Shown here: one piece after another, positions 9,404-17,555 of the stretch
Layout of the letters: each line of letters starts with the position of its first letter
Numbering within the stretch: position 1 is the stretch's first letter
NCBI GenBank assembly: GCA_943331855.1
Contig: CALQNE010000014.1
Span: 1 to 32,486 of the forward strand
Direction: 5' to 3'
Length of the DNA stretch: 32,486 nucleotides
Source of the DNA: Bordetella parapertussis
Lineage (GTDB): Bacteria; Pseudomonadota; Gammaproteobacteria; Burkholderiales; Burkholderiaceae_B
Made by a program: the position numbers and the translations under genes
The notes under the pieces: generated by a model
The model's database searches: none
What the model saw: only the letters and a program-made list of their open reading frames with translations
What the model was told of the DNA's origin: nothing

Positions 9404-9909
9404 TCCAACTCTTGACTTTGATCTGGCGCGTTGCCCTTATCGGACTCTTCACTTTGATCTGACACGCTACTTGACTCTGAAGGTGTACTGATTTGATGTT
9501 TTTTTCGAGCCGTCAGCTTGTCCCAGACCGCCTGGATTTTTAGTTCAAGCTGTACCGGCGGAAATGGCTTAACAATGTAGTTCGAGACGCCAACCTTAAT
9601 CGCCCACATGACTTGATCGCGCTGCCCCTCAGCCGTCACCATAATAAAAGGTACGTCCTTAAAATTTTCTGATTGCCGAACCGCAATCAAAAGATCAATA
9701 CCTGCCAGAATCGGCATATTCCAATCGCTGAACACGAGATCGATAGGTGTCTCAGCATTGAAATGGTCGTTCAAAATACCGAGAGCTTCTTTGCCATTGG
9801 ATGCGACCAGCACATTCACGTAACCGAGACTCTTGAGTTGTCGGGTTACTAGGTCTCGCATTTTTGGCATATCGTCTACCACTAGCAGACGGCTGGTTTT
9901 AGGAAACAT
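9385..9909 (-). CDS. CheY-like response regulator with acidic repeat tail
   Basis: A 174-residue protein consisting of one receiver domain (about 6-130) and no DNA-binding or enzymatic output domain. Phosphorylation-site residues are present: Asp12 and Asp13, phospho-acceptor Asp62 in SDWNMP, Thr92 in VTAEG and Lys114 in VKPF. A tail from about 135 onward is rich in Ser, Asp, Glu and Gln and contains a twice-repeated 12-residue unit, probably disordered. The ATG lies inside the end of the upstream kinase gene with an 11-base overlap, so the two are probably translationally coupled and form a cognate pair. It likely acts by protein-protein interaction, like CheY. The acidic tail is not part of ordinary CheY proteins, which are about 130 residues. 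Confidence 0.88.
   Translation of the reverse strand: MFPKTSRLLVVDDMPKMRDLVTRQLKSLGYVNVLVASNGKEALGILNDHFNAETPIDLVFSDWNMPILAGIDLLIAVRQSENFKDVPFIMVTAEGQRDQVMWAIKVGVSNYIVKPFPPVQLELKIQAVWDKLTARKKHQISTPSESSSVSDQSEESDKGNAPDQSQELDQNTST
9407..9470. repeat. Imperfect 36-bp-period tandem repeat in the response-regulator tail
   Basis: Bases 9407-9434 and 9443-9470 align over 28 positions with about six mismatches at a spacing of 36 bases. On the minus strand this encodes two copies of a 12-residue unit of the form xSDQSxExDxxx. The period is a multiple of three, so unit gain or loss keeps the frame. Confidence 0.6.
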
Positions 9910-11845
9910 ACCCCGCCTCTTCTGTTGTACTGAGCGGTAGCTTGATGCGAATGGTGGTGCCTTCGCCTAACAGACTCTCAATGACCAAATCACCAGATTT
10001 CGACAGGACAAACTGATTCAAGGAATCTAAACCAACACCATAGCCTGAGTGTCGCGAAACCAACGTGGTCGTGGTAAATCCTGGCAACAACAAAATGCGC
10101 CACAACTCTCCAGCTTGCTCGAATCTAGTCACCGCCTGCTGATCCACGTTCGGCTTACTTCTTGCCCTTTCCGGCAAACTATTCATATCAATACCACGGC
10201 CATCGTCACTGATTTCTAACTCTAATATGTTACCCGAAATCGAAACCATGCCCTTAACAAGACCTTCACGAGATTTACCCTGATCCTCACGCTCTTCCGG
10301 GCGTTCAATGCCATGAGCGAGCGCGTTATCAATCACATGAACAAGCATGCTCGATAGTTCTAAAAATAAATCCTTATTGATGCTGCCACCAGCTCCACTA
10401 CTCTCAAATCGAGCTTTCTTCGATAGCGAGCGAGCCAACAAATCAACTTTGATATTCCAATTGCTAAAGAGTTGTAGCGCATCACGCGCCTGAGCAGCCT
10501 CAAGAATGGCGAGCGCCTGAGGCACCGCTGCGGCCCTGACATGCTCTTTTAACGACGCAAAATCTTGCTGCGAAAGCACGACCCCCTTTAGTCTCTTTAA
10601 TAGTGTTTCACCAATTTTATCTTGCAAGTTATTAGCGTGACCTAGTTGCTTTTCAAGCTGAAGTAAACTGATAGCGAAATCTTCTTTAAAACCTTGTATA
10701 AGAATTAGAAAATCCTCGGCTGAATTTTCAGCAATTCGAGTCTCTAATTCACGAATTTGTATGGCCATTTCATCGCAGCAACGTGCCACGGATTCAAGCC
10801 CGAACACGCCTGCCAAGCCTTTTACGCTATGCACTGAACGCATCGTGACTTCTATTTGCTGCGCAAGACGCGCTGGTTCAACCGTAGCGCTTGAGTCGAG
10901 AAGCTCACGGCAATCAGATAGCGCTGCCGTCATTAAATCGAGCATATTTAAAAACGTCTCAGGGTCACCGTATATGCGACCCAGCACAGTTTGTTCATAA
11001 TGCAGTGCTGCATTCGTCAGCTCAAGTTGACGTAAAGACGTGACATCCTCAATCCCAACGTCGACGGCCTCGATTTCACCCTGCATATTCATCGAGGGGT
11101 GATAGGTCAGCATAAAATCACGCCGCGTACCCTCGAAGTCTAGCCGGTACTCAGTGGTCAATAACGCAGTGAGGTCTTGAAAGGGGACCAAACTATCAGC
11201 AAAGAGCGTGTCGTAAATTTCTAGCCACAGCTCTAATTCTTTAGGATCTTGCATTTTCAGAAGCTCGGGAAACGAGCTACCGACAAGATTAGCCTCACCA
11301 AAATACCTTAAACATTTTTCAGAATATTCTTGGGTAATCTTTGCAGACTTATCCAACTTCATGAAACCTTGCGGGATATGAGCCAACACCTCACTCAAGC
11401 GTTTATTCGATGCCCCCAAACGCTTGCTTGTTTGAGTAAAGAGGGTTCGCCATAGCTTTGGCACCGTTGAGAGCACTTCAAGAAAAGGCTCCTGGTCGAC
11501 ACTCAGAATTGTGCAATCCTGTATCGAGGTAACCGTCGCAGAGCAATAGCTATCGGGCACCAGGCACGACATCTCGCCGAAACACTGAATGTTATCGACT
11601 TGGGCAATAATTTCACCATTGACGATGACATGCACCGCACCAGAAACCAGCCAGAAAACCCGACTTGCCGGCTCGCCCTGCACCAGCAGTTGCTGCCCAC
11701 TGGGCACAAGAACCTCTTGCAGCCTCGAAGCGAGCAGCTCTAGTTCGTGATCCGACAGCTCTTTAAAAAGAGCTGTCTTTCGAAGAATCTCAAAGCGACT
11801 CTGGGACGGAGGCGCATTTTCTAGTTGAGTCGGGTTCATATTCAT
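9899..11845 (-). CDS. Hybrid sensor: cyclic-nucleotide-binding-like domain, PAS-like region, Hpt and CheA-like ATPase
   Basis: A 648-residue soluble protein. Residues about 25-130 form a CNB/CRP-like beta-roll that includes VLVPSGQQLLVQGEPASRVF and a CFGEMS loop. Residues about 150-275 look PAS-like with a closing ExEAVDVGIEDVTxL segment. An Hpt-type phosphotransfer motif HSVKG lies at 339-343 (His339). A CheA-like kinase domain follows with N box HVIDNALAHG (Asn507), G1 DDGRG at 547-551, and G2 GYGVG at 601-605. There is no CheW-like regulatory domain, so the CNB-like part may replace it as the input. In the CNB phosphate-binding loop the position normally held by Arg is Cys101, so canonical cAMP binding is doubtful. 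It is co-transcribed with its receiver protein at 9385-9909. Confidence 0.85.
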   Translation of the reverse strand: MNMNPTQLENAPPSQSRFEILRKTALFKELSDHELELLASRLQEVLVPSGQQLLVQGEPASRVFWLVSGAVHVIVNGEIIAQVDNIQCFGEMSCLVPDSYCSATVTSIQDCTILSVDQEPFLEVLSTVPKLWRTLFTQTSKRLGASNKRLSEVLAHIPQGFMKLDKSAKITQEYSEKCLRYFGEANLVGSSFPELLKMQDPKELELWLEIYDTLFADSLVPFQDLTALLTTEYRLDFEGTRRDFMLTYHPSMNMQGEIEAVDVGIEDVTSLRQLELTNAALHYEQTVLGRIYGDPETFLNMLDLMTAALSDCRELLDSSATVEPARLAQQIEVTMRSVHSVKGLAGVFGLESVARCCDEMAIQIRELETRIAENSAEDFLILIQGFKEDFAISLLQLEKQLGHANNLQDKIGETLLKRLKGVVLSQQDFASLKEHVRAAAVPQALAILEAAQARDALQLFSNWNIKVDLLARSLSKKARFESSGAGGSINKDLFLELSSMLVHVIDNALAHGIERPEEREDQGKSREGLVKGMVSISGNILELEISDDGRGIDMNSLPERARSKPNVDQQAVTRFEQAGELWRILLLPGFTTTTLVSRHSGYGVGLDSLNQFVLSKSGDLVIESLLGEGTTIRIKLPLSTTEEAGYVS

Positions 11846-11995
11846 GATGCGACATCTTAGACAACGGTCGGCCTAGTTGTTCGCAAGATCAACACCATTT
11901 TTACCCTTTAATTTCCATCATTCCCATGCTCACGGTCCTGAAATCCGCTTTAGCTGATCTCAAGATCCTTGAACAGACTACTTTAGAAACACAAT

Positions 11996-13003
11996 CTAAT
12001 CGGCTTTGATATCCAGTGCCTGAACCAGTTTCTTATATTTCACCAATTCATCTTGCACAAAACTAGCGAATGCCTCGGGCGTTGCGGCACCTTCGGTTTG
12101 CAAGCCCTGCTCTTCAAGTGTTTTTTTCGTCTTAGGATCAGCCATGGCTGCCTTGACCGCCCGATCAATTTGCGCAACAAGCGCAGGCGGCATGCCTTTG
12201 GGCCCCATAATCGAATACCAATTCGTCACGTCAAACCCCTTGATACCAACCTCAGAAAAGGTAGGGATATTTGGCAGTTGCGACAAGCGCTGCGGCGTTG
12301 AAATCGCCAGCGCTTTCAGTTTGCCAGAACGTATTTGCTCGAGCACAGGTGGCAACGTATCAAAATTCATCGTGATTTGGCCCGCTAGTAGATCAATAAT
12401 TGCCTGGCCGCTGCCTTTATAGGGAATGTGATTAAGCGAAATGCCGGCAATTTGTGAAAACAACGCACCCGCTAAATGCTGGGTGCTTCCGATTCCGGAA
12501 GAACCATAGGTCAAGACCCCGGGTTTGGCTTTCGCCAGCGCGATGAGCGCGGCAACAGAATCGGCTGGTACGGCAGTATTTAGCACCAATACATTTGGGA
12601 CGTAACCTAGGTACGTAATCGGCGTAAAGTCAGTGGCCGGGTTGTAGGGGATATTTTTTAAGACAAACGGCGAAATCGCATTTGAATTTGAATGGCCCAT
12701 TAAGAGGGTATAGCCATCGGGCACCGACTTCGCAATGTAATCAGCGGCGATGGTACCTGCCGCCCCCGCTTTATTTTCAACAACAACTGCTTGACCCAAC
12801 GAAGCCGTCATTGGCACACTCAGCGCACGCGCAACAATATCGGTGCCACCGCCTGGGGCAAAGCCCACAATCAGATGAATCGGCTTCATCGGCCAGGTTT
12901 GCGCAGTCACGTTCATGGCGATACCGGCCAAAACAAAGCCCAGAGTTTTAAACCCTGCTGGCAACCATTTTTTCGCCATGCGATTGCTTTTATTTTCAAT
13001 CAT
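11996..13003 (-). CDS. Bug/TctC family periplasmic substrate-binding receptor (3 of 6)
   Basis: This 335-residue protein has a basic N-terminus, a hydrophobic segment at about 20-32 and a predicted cleavage after the VTA of VTAQTWP near 34. The typical [13 protein letters not shown] lies at 47-59, followed by PDGYTLL and IPYKGSG. GAGG about ten bases upstream supports the ATG at 13001-13003; a later ATG at residue 9 is also possible, and an ATG 19 codons earlier would add a hydrophilic leader. It lies 74 bases downstream of an MFS gene on the same strand, and both may serve uptake of the same organic acid. No enzyme gene is linked on this strand, so its ligand cannot be guessed from context. 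Confidence 0.88.
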   Translation of the reverse strand: MIENKSNRMAKKWLPAGFKTLGFVLAGIAMNVTAQTWPMKPIHLIVGFAPGGGTDIVARALSVPMTASLGQAVVVENKAGAAGTIAADYIAKSVPDGYTLLMGHSNSNAISPFVLKNIPYNPATDFTPITYLGYVPNVLVLNTAVPADSVAALIALAKAKPGVLTYGSSGIGSTQHLAGALFSQIAGISLNHIPYKGSGQAIIDLLAGQITMNFDTLPPVLEQIRSGKLKALAISTPQRLSQLPNIPTFSEVGIKGFDVTNWYSIMGPKGMPPALVAQIDRAVKAAMADPKTKKTLEEQGLQTEGAATPEAFASFVQDELVKYKKLVQALDIKAD

Positions 13004-13077
13004 GTTGTCAGTACCTCGATCGTGGATGTTTATTGCGCCTGAACGCTTGCGACCTAGCATACCGTTGAACTAGACCT

Positions 13078-14337
13078 TCAGGTAACTTTAACTGGCATCG
13101 GCGGAGGCTTGGCAAACCAGAATAAAGCTGAACCTGCCCCAGAAATGAGCGCCAATACGGTGAATCCCAGCATGTAATTACCGGTCGCGTCGCCCATAAT
13201 GCCTGCGAGCAAGGGGCCAGAGATCTGCCCAACGGCCGTCAATAAGGCCGACAACCCAAGAATCATGCCGATGGACTTACGGCCAAAATAATCCGCACGG
13301 ATCGCTTGCATAAATGGGCCACGAATCCCCCACGCCAAACCGTGTAATACCGCAAAGCCAACCAGCATGACCGGCCCCGCGGCATAGGTCAGCATCAAAA
13401 GGCCACCCATATGCATCAACATACAGGTCGCCGACATTCTGTTTTTGCGAAGCTTATCGCCGAGCCAACCGCCCAACAGCACGCCGACCACCTGAAAAGC
13501 CGTCATCAACGTGACATAGACAGCCGCCTCAGAAATCGTATAACCCAGCGAAATGCGCATGTGGTTAATGGCATGCGTATTCACAGCCGTCACGACTATC
13601 AAGGCGACACCATGACCCGCTGACAAAAGCCAAAATGATTTTGTGCGTAGGGCTTGCCGCGCAGTGAATTCGGGTTCGTTGCTCACTTCGGGAGTAGCGT
13701 TCAAATCAATTTTGCCGCGGGTAGCACCCAACCCATCAACCGTCTCACCAAAGTCTTCAGGGCGCCTACGGAAAATACTGGCCAGGGGATAACCCAACAC
13801 AATCACTGCAACGCCGCAAACAAATGCGGTTGGGCGCCAGCCGAAGTTCTGCATGCTCAGAGCAACCAAAGGCACAAACATGCCGCCAAGCGCGAGACCC
13901 AAGCCTACCGATGACAAGGCACGCGCCCGCTTTTTTTCAAACCACTGGATAATGCCAACGTTAAGCGGAAAATACCCGGCCATCGAAGATCCAATCGCGA
14001 TCACGATGACCGCACCATAAAACTGGGTCAACGTCTCAATTTGGCTGAGTAGAATAAACCCAATGCCAAACACGATCACGCCGATTCGAATCACGCCGCG
14101 CGAGCCAAAGCGATCGAGAAACCACCCGAGTACCGGGCCAATAATGGCGGATTCCATTGACATCATCGCCGAGGCTGCGGATACAGAGGTTTTGCTCCAG
14201 CCTTTTTCTTCGATCAGTACCGAGAGGTATGCGCCGAAAGCCTGATGCAGCATCATTGACTGCAAAAATTGCAGCGAAGCCGCTGCAAATACCATTTTCC
14301 AACCGTAAAAAATCTTCATGGGGCTTTTTAGGCGCAT
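13078..14337 (-). CDS. Major facilitator superfamily transporter (monocarboxylate/OFA-like)
   Basis: A 419-residue membrane protein with about twelve hydrophobic segments split into two halves by a hydrophilic loop near residues 195-230. The GWFLDRFGSRG loop between segments 2 and 3 is the MFS signature (Asp, Arg and Gly pattern), and the equivalent loop in the second half is GGWLGDKLRKNR. The N-terminal YGWKMVFAA followed by a Gly-Ala-Tyr segment is like oxalate/formate and monocarboxylate transporters. The likely role is inner-membrane transport of a small organic anion. It is followed on the same strand by a Bug receptor at 11996-13003. A second in-frame ATG lies six codons in; neither start has a strong Shine-Dalgarno sequence. 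Confidence 0.85.
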   Translation of the reverse strand: MRLKSPMKIFYGWKMVFAAASLQFLQSMMLHQAFGAYLSVLIEEKGWSKTSVSAASAMMSMESAIIGPVLGWFLDRFGSRGVIRIGVIVFGIGFILLSQIETLTQFYGAVIVIAIGSSMAGYFPLNVGIIQWFEKKRARALSSVGLGLALGGMFVPLVALSMQNFGWRPTAFVCGVAVIVLGYPLASIFRRRPEDFGETVDGLGATRGKIDLNATPEVSNEPEFTARQALRTKSFWLLSAGHGVALIVVTAVNTHAINHMRISLGYTISEAAVYVTLMTAFQVVGVLLGGWLGDKLRKNRMSATCMLMHMGGLLMLTYAAGPVMLVGFAVLHGLAWGIRGPFMQAIRADYFGRKSIGMILGLSALLTAVGQISGPLLAGIMGDATGNYMLGFTVLALISGAGSALFWFAKPPPMPVKVT

Positions 14338-14428
14338 CTGTTTTGTCTCAGGGAGAACCCTAACACAAAGCGCCTACTCTTGCTGATCATCGTCCGTGTT
14401 CGGCCATTCATTGCAGCCTAGACCCAGA

Positions 14429-15685
14429 CTAGCGATGCTGATTTGAGGGAGCCGTTTTATCCCAAAGGGCGCGATGCCAGCGCCGGGCGATACACAAGGT
14501 CAGCACAATCCCTAAACCGGTGTACAAAAAAGCGACCGTCTGATATCCCACCCAGGCAATCAACGGCCCCGCGGCCAAAAGTCCTGCGGGCAAGCCCCAA
14601 ATTGCGAGCATCCGCATGCCCATCACCCGTCCCCGAAAGGCGGGCTCGGTGCCGCGCAGCATCACGGCCGCAAGTGGCGTCATACTAAGACTTTGCACAA
14701 AGCCAGTACATACAAGTAAAAACATCCCCGCTCGGAGTTCAGTTAAAAAACTAAAAATCAATAAGCAGCTAAACCAAAGGAGCGCCGTCACCAACATGGC
14801 ACGCGCCGTTCCCAAAGAAAAGCGATTTAATCCCAAGACCAAGGATCCGAGCAGCGCGCCAAAAGCAAAACTCGCACTCAAAGCACCAAACCCAGCTTGC
14901 CCAACCTCGTATACATTTTTTGCAATGTAGGGAAGCAGACCCAAGGTGAAGGGGAAAGCAAAAAAATTCACTAAAAAAGCCAAACTCATCGCCCCCAACA
15001 ATTCAGGGCGCGTCCATACATACTCAAAGGCCGCTACTAACTCACGGAATGCAGAGCGCGCGACGGGAGGGTTCGTGTTGGTCTCTTTGCCTGCAACGCC
15101 GATTGAAAACAAAAAACTACCAAGATACAACGCCGTAATGACAACGTACGCCGTTGCCATGCCGAATTGAGCGACCGTGCCGACACCTGCTAACGCACCC
15201 GCAATACGCGCTGAATCCGCCGTCATACGCGAAATGCCCAAGGCGCCTGTCAATTGATCCGCAGGCACCGTTTGGCCTACAAGCGCGTAACGCATCATGT
15301 TATCTGACGGGCGAATCAGCCCAACCAGCGCTGCCACACCAATCACCAGCAAGGGGCTCAGCGTTCCCATGAATGCCGACACCATTAACAGCGCAGCCAA
15401 TGCCGCGTAAAGCCCGCGAGTCACTAAAAACAGACGTCTGTAACCCAGACGGTCACCGGCAACGCCAAACATCGGCGACAGTACCGAACCAAAGTATTGC
15501 AAGGCACCGTATAGCACCAGCATCATGACCGAACCCGACTCGACGAGCACATACCAGCCAAGAACCAAGATTTCCATTTCAAACGCAAAAGAGGCGGCCA
15601 AATCGGCAGGCCACTGAAAGCAAAAACTACGCACCTTAAAAGGTGCGCGCAAAGAGCTTTGTACGTTCGTCATCGAAGAGGGCAT
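14429..15685 (-). CDS. MFS_3-type major facilitator transporter
   Basis: A protein of about 418 residues with some twelve hydrophobic segments and the MFS loop GDRLGYRR after segment 2. Near the C-terminus it has RGRVMGMRMLAIWGLP, closely similar to the fragment at the window start. The group includes enterobactin-exporter-like and other drug or metabolite exporters, which use the proton gradient. The exported compound is unknown. The start is uncertain: ATG codons at 15685 and 15673 are both reasonable, and the open frame extends upstream to 15763 with residues that do not look membrane-targeted. It is transcribed away from the DUF1330 gene across a region containing a 15-base palindrome. 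Confidence 0.82.
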   Translation of the reverse strand: MPSSMTNVQSSLRAPFKVRSFCFQWPADLAASFAFEMEILVLGWYVLVESGSVMMLVLYGALQYFGSVLSPMFGVAGDRLGYRRLFLVTRGLYAALAALLMVSAFMGTLSPLLVIGVAALVGLIRPSDNMMRYALVGQTVPADQLTGALGISRMTADSARIAGALAGVGTVAQFGMATAYVVITALYLGSFLFSIGVAGKETNTNPPVARSAFRELVAAFEYVWTRPELLGAMSLAFLVNFFAFPFTLGLLPYIAKNVYEVGQAGFGALSASFAFGALLGSLVLGLNRFSLGTARAMLVTALLWFSCLLIFSFLTELRAGMFLLVCTGFVQSLSMTPLAAVMLRGTEPAFRGRVMGMRMLAIWGLPAGLLAAGPLIAWVGYQTVAFLYTGLGIVLTLCIARRWHRALWDKTAPSNQHR

Positions 15686-15743
15686 CCAAAAATCATACCC
15701 TTTTGTCAGCGGTCGCATATGTGGCGGTGCAACATTGTGCTGT

Positions 15744-15775
15744 CCCGACCTGGTCGGGCCCACACTTGGTAATAT
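15744..15775 (+). promoter_or_regulatory. Extended -10 promoter with overlapping 15-bp palindrome, upstream of DUF1330 gene
   Basis: TGGTAATAT at 15767-15775 is an extended -10 element (TGn then TAATAT) that would start transcription near 15782, about 26 bases before the ATG. A perfect palindrome with one central base, CCCGACC-T-GGTCGGG (15744-15758), covers the -35 position, as expected for a repressor operator. The elements are seen directly; their function is inferred. Confidence 0.4.
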
Positions 15776-15807
15776 ATCTTCACATCACCCACCTTGGAGA
15801 AGTCGTC

Positions 15808-16101
15808 ATGGCAAAAGCCTACTGGATCAGTGCGTATCGCTCAGTGTCTAACCCCGAAGCCCTTGCCGCCTATGCAAAATTAGCCGGGCCCTCACTGACC
15901 GCTGCAGGCGGAAAATTTTTAGCACGAGGCGAAGCCGCAGTGACCAAAGAGCAGGGGGTCAAACAGCGTACCGTGCTGATTGAATTTGAAAGCGTTGAAG
16001 CAGCACAAGCAGCCTACAACAGCCCGGGTTACCAAGAGGCGCTCAAAGCCTTAGGCACCAATGCTGCAGAACGTGACATCCGAATTGTCGAAGGTATTTG
16101 A
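15808..16101 (+). CDS. DUF1330 family protein (dimeric alpha-beta barrel)
   Basis: The 97-residue product begins MAKAYWISAYRSV and has the family pattern: a first strand, a helix with NPEALAAYAKLAGP, GGKFLARGE near 35-43, an LIEFES strand and a helix ending SPGYQEAL. DUF1330 proteins adopt the dimeric ferredoxin-like fold of monooxygenase-like small proteins; their biochemical activity is generally unknown. GGAGA lies before the ATG with standard spacing, which fixes the start well inside a longer open frame that begins at 15643 and overlaps the divergent MFS gene. It is a single-gene unit, with a promoter-like element upstream and a strong terminator downstream. Confidence 0.87.
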   Translation: MAKAYWISAYRSVSNPEALAAYAKLAGPSLTAAGGKFLARGEAAVTKEQGVKQRTVLIEFESVEAAQAAYNSPGYQEALKALGTNAAERDIRIVEGI

Positions 16102-16140
16102 ACCTTTTTTTTCTTGTCAGTCGTTTTGCAAGGTTGATCA

Positions 16141-16180
16141 AATCTCGCGGGTTTCTCTATGGGAAACCCCGAGATTTTTT
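16141..16180 (+). terminator. Rho-independent terminator after the DUF1330 gene
   Basis: A 14-bp stem interrupted by one unpaired C, AATCTCG-GGGTTTC paired with GAAACCC-CGAGATT, with a seven-base loop, runs directly into a T run at 16175-16180. This separates the DUF1330 gene from the following liv operon. Confidence 0.85.
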
Positions 16181-16182
16181 CA

Positions 16183-16211
16183 TTTAAAACGCACTTGGTC
16201 TGTGCTACAGT
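16183..16211 (+). promoter_or_regulatory. Candidate sigma-70 promoter of the liv operon
   Basis: TTTAAA (16183-16188) is followed after 17 bases by TACAGT (16206-16211), preceded by TGC, giving an extended -10. It lies just after the terminator and about 60 bases before the first gene of the unit. Matches are moderate, so this is a prediction. Confidence 0.4.
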
Positions 16212-16276
16212 GATTTCAAACAAAGTTCGCGGCAAACGCATCGACCTTTGATAATTCAAATATCCCGGAGACACTC

Positions 16277-17476
16277 ATGACAAATCTTAAAACGATTTAC
16301 GCAACGCTTGCGCTTTCGGCGCTCTCGTCCATAGCAAGCGTACACGCGCAAGACACCATCAAACTTGGCATCTCAGCCCCAATGTCGGGCGCAGCAGCCG
16401 TTTGGGGCTTAGGCATGGAATGGACCGCCAAACAAGCTGCAGACAAGATCAATCTCGAAGGCGGCATAACCGTTGCAGGAAAAAAATACAAATACGAAAT
16501 TGTGGCTTACGACAACAAATACAATGCCGCGGAAGGCACCAAGGTTGCGCAAAACCTGATTAACCGCGACAAGGTCAAATACATCGTCGGCGGCATTGGC
16601 ACTGCACCGATCCAAGCGCTGCAGTCACTGTCTGAACGCAGTGGCACACTGATTTTTATTTCGGCTTGGGGCAAAAGTGTGAAGGGTCCACAGTTTCCGC
16701 TCACCTTTACTCAGTCTAATACGCCTTTCGAAATTCTTGACCCTCTTTACAAATACGTCTTGGCAAAACATCCTAATGCCAAAACAGTTGCAATCCTGAA
16801 CGCGAACGATGCCTCAGGCAAAGAGGTTGAAGTCGTGGCTCAAAAAGCTTGGGCCGCTTTAGGCATTAAGGTTTTATCTAGCAATTGGTACGAGCGTGGC
16901 ACCACTCAGTTTCAACCCATTGCTGCCAAACTTACCGAACAAAAACCTGACATCATCGATCTGGGTGTCGCGCCGCCTGCAGATGCTGGCATCGTTTTGA
17001 AAGAACTTGGGGTCTTGGGCTGGAACGGCGTCAAAGTGCTGCCCGTCGGAACGAGTGCGACACAGCTTGCTCAAATTGGTGGCGCTGCAGCGAATGGCAC
17101 CTACATGGGCTATGCAGGTGATTATTCAAGCTCACTGTCAACGCCCGTACAACAAATTCTGAACCAGGGCATGTTGGCTCAGTACAAAGAACCACTAAAT
17201 CCATTGCAAGTGTCGAGCTATGACTCGGTCTATGCATTGAAGGCCGCAATGGAAGCCTCTAACAGCCTTGATCCAAAAAAGATTGCTGAAGTCTTACCAA
17301 CGCTCATTTTTGAAACCTCATACGGCAAAACCGTGTTTGGTAGCAAAGCCGTTTACGACTCACCACAGCAAATGCAAGTGCCCGTCATGATTACGCAAGT
17401 GCAAGACGGCAAAATGGTTGAACTCACACGTATCATTCCAGAAGAGCTCAAAACTCGCTTGGCGGCTGGAAAGTAA
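16277..17476 (+). CDS. ABC transporter periplasmic branched-chain amino acid-type substrate-binding protein
   Basis: A 399-residue protein with a signal peptide (hydrophobic 6-20, likely cleavage after VHA at about 24). The mature part begins QDTIKLGISAPMSG, the usual start of LivK-type (Peripla_BP_6) receptors, and continues with TAKQAADKINLEGGI and IVAYDNKYNAAEGTKVAQNLI. It captures a small ligand in the periplasm for the LivHMGF transporter encoded directly downstream. Proteins of this group bind amino acids, amides, or aromatic and other carboxylates. The CoA ligase and dehydrogenases in the same unit argue for an organic acid rather than leucine. GGAGA precedes the ATG with good spacing. 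A stem-loop follows the stop codon. Confidence 0.9.
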   Translation: MTNLKTIYATLALSALSSIASVHAQDTIKLGISAPMSGAAAVWGLGMEWTAKQAADKINLEGGITVAGKKYKYEIVAYDNKYNAAEGTKVAQNLINRDKVKYIVGGIGTAPIQALQSLSERSGTLIFISAWGKSVKGPQFPLTFTQSNTPFEILDPLYKYVLAKHPNAKTVAILNANDASGKEVEVVAQKAWAALGIKVLSSNWYERGTTQFQPIAAKLTEQKPDIIDLGVAPPADAGIVLKELGVLGWNGVKVLPVGTSATQLAQIGGAAANGTYMGYAGDYSSSLSTPVQQILNQGMLAQYKEPLNPLQVSSYDSVYALKAAMEASNSLDPKKIAEVLPTLIFETSYGKTVFGSKAVYDSPQQMQVPVMITQVQDGKMVELTRIIPEELKTRLAAGK

Positions 17477-17486
17477 ACCGGTAATC

Positions 17487-17515
17487 AGAGGCCAACGTCC
17501 AAGGACTTGGCCTCT
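17487..17515 (+). promoter_or_regulatory. Intergenic stem-loop between receptor and permease genes
   Basis: AGAGGCCAA and TTGGCCTCT form a perfect 9-bp stem; inside it GTCC and GGAC can pair around an AA loop, with one bulged C. No T run follows, so it is unlikely to stop transcription fully. Such hairpins often protect the upstream mRNA and raise receptor levels above permease levels. That role is inferred here. Confidence 0.6.
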
Positions 17516-17555
17516 ACAGTTTGGTTAGCCGCTTACCGTTCGAGGATTCAGCGCA

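Noticed and set aside
15643..15807. Longer N-terminal extension of the DUF1330 gene
   Set aside because: The open frame runs upstream, but it overlaps the divergent MFS gene and crosses the predicted promoter. The ATG at 15808 has a good GGAGA site and matches the family start.
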